A stretch of 5,865 nucleotides of DNA, from contig JAEXJH010000199.1 in the NCBI GenBank assembly GCA_023445955.1, positions 1 through 5,865 on the forward strand. The letters run 5' to 3'. This document shows, piece by piece, positions 1 to 5,314 of the stretch (positions are counted from its first letter, which is position 1; every line of letters begins with the position of its first letter). This DNA is from Pseudomonadota bacterium (lineage in GTDB: Bacteria > Pseudomonadota > Alphaproteobacteria > Caulobacterales > Caulobacteraceae). Position numbers and translations under genes: made by a program. The notes under the pieces were generated by a model. That model made no database searches. It was not told the origin of the DNA and was given only the letters and a program-made list of their open reading frames with translations.

Positions 1-882
1 GCCCTGAGCGGGGCGCTGAGCCAGGCCGAGCTGCAGGACGAACAGAAGGAGTCCGCCATCATAGGCGCGCTGCTCTCGGCCGTGGCGCCCAAGCTGATCG
101 ATGCGGGCCTCGACTTCATCGGCGGCAAGCTGGCCAAGCTGGCGGCTGACGAGAGGACGGTCCTGCAAGGCAGCCGCGCCTCGCAGACCGCGCTGACGCC
201 GCGCCACTGCCTGCAGATCGTCAAATGGGCGGGCGACGGCGCGCCGATGAACGGGCTGCTGGCGCCGCTGGTCGACAAGGAGAAGCCGCCGCCCTTGGCC
301 CAGGATACGCGGCCGACCAGCTTCTTCATGGAGTTCTGGGTCCGGCCCGCGCAGAGCGGCAAGGCCGTCTCGCTGGTCCCCACCCTGCTCTACTATCCCC
401 GGCAGCTGGCCAGCGCCAAGAACGGCAAGCCGGCCACCCTGACTATCTCGGCCACCCTGGCTCCGTTCGACGCCACCTCCACGACCTCTACCTGGATCCT
501 GCCGCAACAGCCGCTCAGGGCCGAGGTCCAGGCCCTGATTGCGCCCCGCAACGAGGGCGGCAAGGCCGTGCGCCTGCGCTGGGGCGAGCTGATGGCGCTA
601 TGCGAGCAGGCTTGCGACGCCGCATCACCCTGGGTGGCCAATCCCTGGGTCGCCAAGGACGCTCCCAAGAGCGACGGCCAGGTGCTGGCGGGAAACGTCG
701 CTGCTCCGATCCTGGCCACGCCCGCGGAGACGGCGGTCAATCTGAGCCTGACCGTCACCGAGGTCCGGGCGGGCTCCAAGTTCTTCAAGCTGTTGGGCGA
801 GGGCTGGAACGAGAACCAACCCAAGATCCAGAACTGGGCCGAGGCTCACGCCAGTCCTCGCTCTGCCCCTCCTCGACAATAG
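1..882 (+). CDS. Hypothetical protein, 5'-truncated by window edge
   Basis: The reading frame is open from base 1 to a TAG at 880-882, giving 293 visible residues. A GTG at 82 could be an internal start, but the codons before it read as normal protein (including AIIGALLSAVAPKLIDAG), so the true start most likely lies upstream of the window. I do not recognise the family. Visible residues about 19-45 form a hydrophobic, glycine/alanine-rich stretch ending in GGKLAKLA, possibly an amphipathic or membrane-associating helix. The middle (about 105-160, containing FFMEFWV and LVPTLLYYPR) and the end (TAVNLSLTVTEVR) look beta-rich. Residues 210-219 are a short tandem repeat, PWVAN/PWVAK. The C-terminus is a Ser/Pro/Arg-rich tail. 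It lies 64 bp upstream of the hydrolase on the same strand, so a shared transcript is likely. No function is assigned. Confidence 0.8.
   Translation, partial: ALSGALSQAELQDEQKESAIIGALLSAVAPKLIDAGLDFIGGKLAKLAADERTVLQGSRASQTALTPRHCLQIVKWAGDGAPMNGLLAPLVDKEKPPPLAQDTRPTSFFMEFWVRPAQSGKAVSLVPTLLYYPRQLASAKNGKPATLTISATLAPFDATSTTSTWILPQQPLRAEVQALIAPRNEGGKAVRLRWGELMALCEQACDAASPWVANPWVAKDAPKSDGQVLAGNVAAPILATPAETAVNLSLTVTEVRAGSKFFKLLGEGWNENQPKIQNWAEAHASPRSAPPRQ
628..657 (+). repeat. 15-bp imperfect tandem duplication inside the first gene
   Basis: Two adjacent 15-base units (628-642 and 643-657) match at 13 of 15 positions. They lie in codon register and encode PWVAN then PWVAK. The differences are at unit positions 9 (silent) and 15 (Asn to Lys). 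This looks like a small in-frame duplication that has since diverged. Confidence 0.6.
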
Positions 883-946
883 CGTCCGTCCCTGACCCTG
901 TAGGCGCGCCTCCCAGCGCCATCGCCCCCTGATCCGCGAGACCGCC
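883..946 (+). other. Short gap between first gene and hydrolase
   Basis: The gap is 64 bases. It contains the 8-base palindrome GGCGCGCC (903-910), but no hairpin with a T-run and no convincing -35/-10 pair. The only Shine-Dalgarno-like match before the hydrolase ATG is a weak GCGAG (936-940) six bases upstream. This fits co-transcription of the two flanking genes. Confidence 0.4.
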
Positions 947-2347
947 ATGCCTACGCGCGCCAAGAAAACCGCTGTGATCGTCGTCCACGGCATGGGCGAG
1001 CAGCGGCCCATGGAAACCTTGTGGGGTGTGGTCGAGGCGCTCTGGATCAAGGATCCGAACATCAAGGCCCGCACCAACGAGGTCTGGTCCAAGCCTGAGA
1101 CCGTCACCGGCAGCTACGAGCTGCGACGGGTCACCACGGCCGAGACGCCGCTGGGCGACGGCGGCAATACGCGTGTCGACTTCTTCGAGTTCTATTGGGC
1201 CCATCTGATGACGGGCAACACCATCCGTGGGGTGACCTCCTGGCTCTGGACCCTGCTGTTCCGCAGCCCGGCCTCGGTGCCGCCGCGTCTCATCGGTCCG
1301 TGGCTGAGCGGTCTGATCGCCTACATCGTCGTCGCCCTGGCGCTGCTCTATGTGCCGGCGCACAAGGCCCATCAGCTGCCCCAGTGGCTGGACAATCCGC
1401 AGCTGGTGACGATCGCCGGGGTGATCGCGGGGATCTGGGGCGTCATCGCGACCAGCTGGCTGGCGCCGGTGGCCGGCGACGCCGCCCGCTATCTCAGCGC
1501 CACGCCCGACAATGTCGTGGCCCGGCAGAAGATCCGCGAGGCCGGTGTCGACCTGCTGACCCGGCTGCACGCCTCGGGCAGCTATGACCGCATCGTCGTG
1601 CTGGGCCACAGCCTGGGCTCGGTGATCGCCTACGACATGCTCAACTTCGCCTGGGGCCGCCTTGACAGCCGGGCGCTGCGCGAGCGCCACAAGGCTGGCT
1701 CGCCGCTGATGACCGCCTTGGATGCGCTGGAGGCCGCCGCCGGCGCCCTGGTCCATGCGCAAGGCGCTGCGATCGAGCCGGCCCGCCGGGCCTACCGGAC
1801 CGCCCAGCGCGCCTATCAGGCGGAGCTGGCCAAGTCCGGCGAGCCGGCGCTGTGGCTGGTCAGCGACTTGGTCACGGTCGGCTCGCCCCTCAGCAAGGCC
1901 GACGTCCTGCTGGCGGCGACCGCCACCGACCTCGAACGCAAGAAGGCGCTGCGCGAGGTCCCCTCCAATCCGCCGTGGCTGGAGGCCGATGATCCGGAGA
2001 CCGGGCGCTACCGCCTGTCCTATCCGATGGCCAACAAGGGACGGATCCCGCACCATGGCGCGGTGTTCGCCCCGGTCGTGTGGACGAACGTCTGGTTTCC
2101 CTCGGTGCTGTTGGGTTTTGGCGACCTGATTTCGGGGCCATGCGAGTCGCAGCTGGGCCGCGGCGTCCAGGATGTTCGCATCCCGATCGGCGCGCCGCGC
2201 TTCCGCCACTGCGACTACTGGCGCGACCCTGGCGCCACGCCCACGCCGCCGTGGATCGTCGCCCTGCGCAAGGCGGTGAACCTGCGCCTGGAACCCGACG
2301 TGGGCCTCTGGGGCAAGTCAGCGACCAGCGCCGTCGATAAGCCCTAG
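947..2347 (+). CDS. Membrane-anchored alpha/beta hydrolase (lipase/esterase-like)
   Basis: This is a 466-residue protein with the serine-hydrolase signature of the alpha/beta fold. VVHGMGEQ (residues 12-19) follows the first beta strand and would form the oxyanion loop, and GHSLGS (220-225) is the nucleophile elbow with Ser222 as the catalytic serine. Asp393 (in FGDLISG) and His421 (in RHCDYW) are reasonable candidates for the other two triad members; that assignment is inference. Between the oxyanion loop and the nucleophile lie two hydrophobic segments, about 116-136 and 152-175, predicted to span the inner membrane as a hairpin, so the catalytic parts should sit on one side. Residues 255-300 are Ala/Glu/Arg-rich and probably helical. 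The ATG at 947 is chosen because the conserved strand begins ten residues in. The substrate is unknown. Its last 30 bases overlap the convergent peptidase gene. Confidence 0.85.
   Translation: MPTRAKKTAVIVVHGMGEQRPMETLWGVVEALWIKDPNIKARTNEVWSKPETVTGSYELRRVTTAETPLGDGGNTRVDFFEFYWAHLMTGNTIRGVTSWLWTLLFRSPASVPPRLIGPWLSGLIAYIVVALALLYVPAHKAHQLPQWLDNPQLVTIAGVIAGIWGVIATSWLAPVAGDAARYLSATPDNVVARQKIREAGVDLLTRLHASGSYDRIVVLGHSLGSVIAYDMLNFAWGRLDSRALRERHKAGSPLMTALDALEAAAGALVHAQGAAIEPARRAYRTAQRAYQAELAKSGEPALWLVSDLVTVGSPLSKADVLLAATATDLERKKALREVPSNPPWLEADDPETGRYRLSYPMANKGRIPHHGAVFAPVVWTNVWFPSVLLGFGDLISGPCESQLGRGVQDVRIPIGAPRFRHCDYWRDPGATPTPPWIVALRKAVNLRLEPDVGLWGKSATSAVDKP
2318..2347. other. Tail-to-tail overlap of two convergent coding sequences
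   Basis: The plus-strand hydrolase ends with TAG at 2345-2347. The minus-strand peptidase gene ends with TGA read from 2320 to 2318. The final 30 bases of each gene are therefore shared on opposite strands, encoding the hydrolase tail ending in VDKP and the peptidase tail LGLIDGAGR. Confidence 0.85.
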
Positions 2348-3631
2348 CGCATAGTCGCCAGGACGTTCCCCTGGCTGGATCGACCAGCCAGGGTTCAGAG
2401 TCAGAGTCCAAACCTCTCCCACCGGATGCGCGGCGTCCAGGTCAGGCGCGGCCACGGCGGCCATGCCGCGGGCCTTGTCGAACAGCGCGCCGCCGCTCTT
2501 GACCTCCAGCACGCCCCAGGGACCGCTCAGCCGCACCGTCGGATAGACCGTGCCGTACGGCGCCAGCGCCATCAGGGTCTGAGGATTGAACTGATAGCCC
2601 GCGCCCTTGAGCGGCAGCAGCAGCACCGGACCATCGACCAGCCTCGCCTTCATCTCGGCGGCGCGGGCAACGCGGGCGGCTTCGCGCGCCGCCTCGCTAG
2701 CGCGCAGAGGTCCATCGTCATAGAGCGCGGCGCGCCTGGCCAGACTCGCGGCGGCGGGCGCGGGGATCTTCCAGGCCGTCGACAGCAGGGCGTCGAAGCG
2801 GGCGCCGGACGCGAGCTTGTGCTTCCACTCCGGGTCGGCCTCGTCGAGCAACAGGCCATAGGCGGGACCAGTGGCATAGGCGAAGGACCGCACGAAGCTG
2901 GGCGCCCCGACGAAGGCCGACAGGTCGCGAACTGCGAAGGCCGTGCGAGCTTGCGACGTGGTCAGGCCCAGCCTCACGCCGGTATACTCCGCGACACCCT
3001 CATTGGCCTCCAGCGCGCCCTCACCCGCCGCGGCCTTGGGAAACAGGCGATAGCGCTCCTGGCGGAACAACAGCGCGTCGCCGACCGCCTTGCGGCGCAG
3101 GCGCGGCGTCGCGGCCGTCAGCGCCTTGGCCAGGGCGCGCCATTCCAGCTGTAGAAGATAGCGCCCCTCCAGCGTGTCCAGATGGCTGTTGTCGCCATCG
3201 TCGCGCACCATGCCCAACGTAGTCTGGATGCGGTGGAACATCTCGTGCGCCAGCATCACATAGCGACCGTCGGCGTCCTCGGGCGGCGGCCAGATCAGCT
3301 GCGACCACAGGACACCGGACCATTTGACGGAGGTATTGGCGATCAGCTCGCCTTCCGGCAGGCGACCAACATAGGTCGCGCCGGAAGCCTTCAAGCGCCC
3401 TTCGGCGTCGCTCTGGTTGGCGATGATCGCGCGCGTGGCGGGCTCGACCAGCAGGATCGGCCCACACAGCGTGCGCCCCCACAGCGCCCCGCCGTCGCGC
3501 TCGCAGATCGCCTTGGCCTCGGCGAAGGTTCGCCCCGCGCCGGCGGGATCGATCTGGGCGCTGGCTGGAGACCCCGCCAGAACCCAGCCGATCGTCGTCA
3601 GGACCGCTCCACCCAAGCCGATCGCGCGCAT
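2318..3631 (-). CDS. Exported HExxH (gluzincin-like) zinc metallopeptidase, putative target of the BlaI-like repressor
   Basis: This is a 437-residue protein. Residues 1-25 look like a Sec signal peptide with a hydrophobic core and a cleavage site after ASA (before Gln26), so the mature protein should be periplasmic or secreted. HEMFH (129-133) matches the HExxH zinc motif, with Glu130 as the catalytic base. NEGVAEY (210-216), about 80 residues later, supplies Glu211 or Glu215 as the likely third zinc ligand, the arrangement of gluzincins. Cys43 and Cys56 could form a disulfide. Residues 305-332 are Ala/Arg/Glu-rich and probably helical. From about 335 to the end a beta-rich domain follows, including WTLTLNPGW. 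I do not recognise a named family or a substrate. The ATG at 3631 has a good Shine-Dalgarno AGAGG six bases upstream. The gene follows the M56/BlaI pair on the same strand and has its own operator-bearing promoter. Confidence 0.85.
   Translation of the reverse strand: MRAIGLGGAVLTTIGWVLAGSPASAQIDPAGAGRTFAEAKAICERDGGALWGRTLCGPILLVEPATRAIIANQSDAEGRLKASGATYVGRLPEGELIANTSVKWSGVLWSQLIWPPPEDADGRYVMLAHEMFHRIQTTLGMVRDDGDNSHLDTLEGRYLLQLEWRALAKALTAATPRLRRKAVGDALLFRQERYRLFPKAAAGEGALEANEGVAEYTGVRLGLTTSQARTAFAVRDLSAFVGAPSFVRSFAYATGPAYGLLLDEADPEWKHKLASGARFDALLSTAWKIPAPAAASLARRAALYDDGPLRASEAAREAARVARAAEMKARLVDGPVLLLPLKGAGYQFNPQTLMALAPYGTVYPTVRLSGPWGVLEVKSGGALFDKARGMAAVAAPDLDAAHPVGEVWTLTLNPGWSIQPGERPGDYALGLIDGAGR
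2369..2393 (+). terminator. Perfect 10-bp hairpin just past the hydrolase stop; candidate terminator
   Basis: The arms 2369-2378 (CCCTGGCTGG) and 2384-2393 (CCAGCCAGGG) are exact inverse complements around a 5-base loop. The hairpin begins 22 bases after the hydrolase TAG, where a terminator would be expected. It is not followed by a T-run on either strand, so it is not a textbook intrinsic terminator. It also lies inside the convergent peptidase gene, where it encodes NPGWSIQPG, so coding constraint may explain part of it. Confidence 0.4.
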
Positions 3632-3637
3632 GCCAAA

Positions 3638-3642
3638 CCTCT
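3638..3642 (-). promoter_or_regulatory. Shine-Dalgarno of the exported peptidase gene
   Basis: On the minus strand this reads AGAGG, six bases before the ATG at 3631, which supports that start. Its outer two bases coincide with the end of the proximal operator, so a repressor bound there would also lie over the translation start region of the DNA. Confidence 0.7.
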
Positions 3643-3658
3643 ACGATGAAAGTCGTAG
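3641..3658. promoter_or_regulatory. Proximal BlaI-type operator (O1)
   Basis: CTACGA and TCGTAG are perfect inverted arms separated by six bases; the core is TACGA-N6-TCGTA at 3642-3657. A dyad of this size suits a dimeric winged-helix repressor of the BlaI/MecI family, and the repressor gene lies two genes upstream. The site covers the predicted start of transcription (about 3656) of the peptidase gene. Confidence 0.75.
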
Positions 3659-3662
3659 ATAA

Positions 3663-3690
3663 GAACTACGACCGACATCGTATTTGTCAA
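3663..3690 (-). promoter_or_regulatory. Promoter of the exported peptidase gene
   Basis: Read on the minus strand, a perfect TTGACA (3690-3685) is followed 14 bases later by CGTAGTTC (3670-3663). This resembles the Caulobacter housekeeping -10, GCTANAWC, and matches its usual spacing. The -35 begins directly after the TGA stop of the M56 gene. A start near 3656 would leave a leader of about 25 bases. Spacing to an E. coli-style -10 is less good. The start point is inferred. Confidence 0.6.
3667..3682. promoter_or_regulatory. Distal BlaI-type operator (O2)
   Basis: The same TACGA-N6-TCGTA core as the proximal site, with different spacer bases. Core start to core start is 25 bp. It lies almost wholly between the -35 and -10 elements, so binding would block RNA polymerase. 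Two identical half-site pairs in 41 bp of non-coding DNA, with none seen elsewhere in the window, make chance unlikely. Confidence 0.75.
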
Positions 3691-4890
3691 TCACCCCTTG
3701 CGGCGCGCGTCCCAGGTCACCGCACCATGAGGCGATACGTGCAGCGACAAGGCCCGCGCGCGCGAACTCAGCAGGGTCACACGCTCGCCCACCTGCAGCA
3801 CGCGCGACGGCGCCAGGGTCTCGTTTTGCACGGAGGCCTCGATCACCCTGCCCTGGCGGATCTTCAGGGCGAAGACGCCGGCCGGATCGCGCGCCTGGAT
3901 GCGGACCACAGGGCCGAAAGCGCTGGCGACATAGACGTCGGCCATGGTCCGATCGCTCCGAGCGACCCAGCCCAGGACAGGCCCCGCCAGGCAGAGCGTC
4001 GTCACGGCGACCACCGCCAAGGTCCCGCCCTTCACGGGCGCCGGCGGCGTCAGCAGGCGGTGGACCCGGGTGGTCAGCGCGCTCTGGCCCGACAACAGCA
4101 TGGCCAGGCCCGGACGCGCCGGCGCGGCCTCGGCCAGCCTGACCAGCGCCCGCGCCAGCACAATCGGCGACGCGCCTCGAGACACGGCCAAGGCGTCACA
4201 GGCCGCCTCGCGCTCCTCGGCGAGCTCGCGATAGAGACGCCAGGCGAACGGGTTGAACCAGACCAGCGCCAAGCCGATGCGCAGGACGATGTTCCAGGCG
4301 AAGTCGTTCCGCTCGACATGGGCCAGTTCGTGCAGCAGCACCGCGTCCCGCTCGTCGCAGGTCAGGCGCGCCTCCAGGCCGCGCGGGGCAACCAGTCGCG
4401 GCCGGATCGCGCCGACCACCATCGGGCTCGGCACATCGGCGACACGCACCGTGGGAGCTTGGGCTCCCGCCAGGTTGCGCACCGCTTGGGCCAGGACATC
4501 CGGCGACGGCGAAACAGCTAGGCGGCCAAGAGTGCGCAGCTGGACGCCCAGCCTGCAGACCAGCGTGGCGACACCCGCCAGCCAGGCCAGCGCAATGACC
4601 ATCGGCGCGCCGATCAGCGGCGCCGAGAGGGGCCCTGGCGGTGCGCTACGCGCGATCTCCGAACCCATGCCCGCCAAGCTCACATGCAGCACCAAGACGG
4701 TCAGCGCCGGCAGGATCAGCAAGGCCGTGACGTGGCCGCCCAGCAGACCGTAGCGCACGCGCGCGGGCGCGTGGCGCGTACGCCGATCCCAGTTCCGCCA
4801 GGACAACCAGACCAGCCCGCCCTGGACCAGGGCCGCCGTGCCCCCCCAGGTCGCCAGCCTGGCTAGATAGCCCAGGGTGAAGTCGCTCAC
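3691..4890 (-). CDS. M56 family (BlaR1/MecR1-type) membrane metallopeptidase, signal transducer
   Basis: This is a 399-residue integral membrane protein. Predicted membrane helices lie at about 5-30, 46-72, 95-113 and 288-310. The cytoplasmic zinc protease domain between helices three and four holds HELAH (187-191) with Glu188 as catalytic base. EREAACD (226-232) follows; it is the conserved motif supplying the remaining zinc ligand and flanking residues in M56 proteins. In characterised BlaR1/MecR1 systems, an outside signal activates this domain and leads to loss of the BlaI/MecI repressor. Here only about 90 residues follow the last helix (VYVASAFGPVVR onward, beta-rich). There is no room for the roughly 250-residue penicillin-binding sensor of classical BlaR1, so the signal must differ. 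It starts at GTG (4890-4888), sharing GTGA with the repressor stop, which indicates translational coupling. Confidence 0.9.
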   Translation of the reverse strand: MSDFTLGYLARLATWGGTAALVQGGLVWLSWRNWDRRTRHAPARVRYGLLGGHVTALLILPALTVLVLHVSLAGMGSEIARSAPPGPLSAPLIGAPMVIALAWLAGVATLVCRLGVQLRTLGRLAVSPSPDVLAQAVRNLAGAQAPTVRVADVPSPMVVGAIRPRLVAPRGLEARLTCDERDAVLLHELAHVERNDFAWNIVLRIGLALVWFNPFAWRLYRELAEEREAACDALAVSRGASPIVLARALVRLAEAAPARPGLAMLLSGQSALTTRVHRLLTPPAPVKGGTLAVVAVTTLCLAGPVLGWVARSDRTMADVYVASAFGPVVRIQARDPAGVFALKIRQGRVIEASVQNETLAPSRVLQVGERVTLLSSRARALSLHVSPHGAVTWDARRKG

Positions 4891-5270
4891 GACGATCGCT
4901 CGGCTTCCAGCCTGGCGATCAGCGCCTTGAGCGCTTCCAGTTCTCCCGGCGCCGCCGGCCGGGCGTCGAGCGCCTGCATCGCCAGGGCCAGAGACGAGCC
5001 GGCGAAGGCGCTATCGATCCAGCCACTGACCAGGTGGTTCAGCGTCGGTCGCTCGGCGGCGGCGGCGGCATAGACGTGCTGGCGGCTGTCGGCGGCGCGG
5101 GTCACCAGGCCTTTGGCCAGCATGTTCTGCAAGGTCTTCAGCGTCGTGGTGTAGCCCACCTCGCTGCCGCCATGGACAAGGTCATGCACAGCCCGGACCG
5201 TCGACGGACCATCCCGCCAAAGGACCTGGAGCACGGCCAATTCCGCAGCGGTGGGCGCACTGGTCTTCAT
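4887..5270 (-). CDS. BlaI/MecI/CopY family winged-helix transcriptional repressor
   Basis: This is a 127-residue protein, the usual length for the family. The N-terminal winged helix starts with PTAAELAVLQVLW (7-19), a helix that opens BlaI and MecI proteins. The recognition helix region is VGYTTTLKTLQNMLAKGLV (38-56), very close to the family pattern GYTTVxTxLxxLxxKG. The C-terminal half (about 75-127) is helical and should dimerise; in the family it is also where cleavage inactivates the repressor. It overlaps the M56 gene by 4 bases and starts 44 bases after the upstream PDZ-protein gene. The ATG at 5270 lacks a strong Shine-Dalgarno sequence. The TACGA-N6-TCGTA sites upstream of the exported peptidase are its likely targets; no such site is seen in front of this gene, so autoregulation is not evident within the window. 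Confidence 0.92.
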   Translation of the reverse strand: MKTSAPTAAELAVLQVLWRDGPSTVRAVHDLVHGGSEVGYTTTLKTLQNMLAKGLVTRAADSRQHVYAAAAAERPTLNHLVSGWIDSAFAGSSLALAMQALDARPAAPGELEALKALIARLEAERSS

Positions 5271-5314
5271 CGCGCCAGGATGCGCGGTTCGGCGCAGGCG
5301 GACAAGGCCGTCGC
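5271..5314 (-). other. Short gap between PDZ-protein gene and repressor gene
   Basis: These 44 bases contain no TACGA-N6-TCGTA dyad, no terminator-like hairpin with a T-run and no clear promoter. The repressor and M56 genes are therefore probably transcribed together with the PDZ-protein gene, or from a promoter inside it that I cannot recognise. Confidence 0.4.

Noticed and set aside
903..910. GGCGCGCC palindrome in the gap before the hydrolase
   Set aside because: Eight-base GC palindromes are expected at this base composition. There is no repeat partner and no loop or T-run to suggest a terminator or operator.
225..932. Second plus-strand frame overlapping the first gene
   Set aside because: Its Arg/Gly/Ala-rich translation looks like an out-of-frame reading. 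The frame running from base 1 to 882 has normal protein composition.
1110..1127. TACGA flanked by GCAGC/GCTGC, resembling an operator half-site
   Set aside because: It has no TCGTA partner at six-base spacing and lies inside the hydrolase coding sequence.
785..2209. Long open frame (474 codons) on the minus strand opposite the hydrolase
   Set aside because: Its product is rich in Arg, Gly, Gln and Ala with no motif, and it lies antisense to a gene with clear catalytic motifs. Such frames are common in very GC-rich DNA.
2426..3154. Open frame (242 codons) on the plus strand opposite the exported peptidase
   Set aside because: Compositional shadow: Arg/Gly/Gln-rich, no motif, and antisense to a gene with signal peptide and zinc motifs.
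3646..4521. Open frame (291 codons) on the plus strand opposite the M56 gene
   Set aside because: It begins within the operator region, has Arg/Gln-rich low-complexity content, and is antisense to the well-supported M56 protease.
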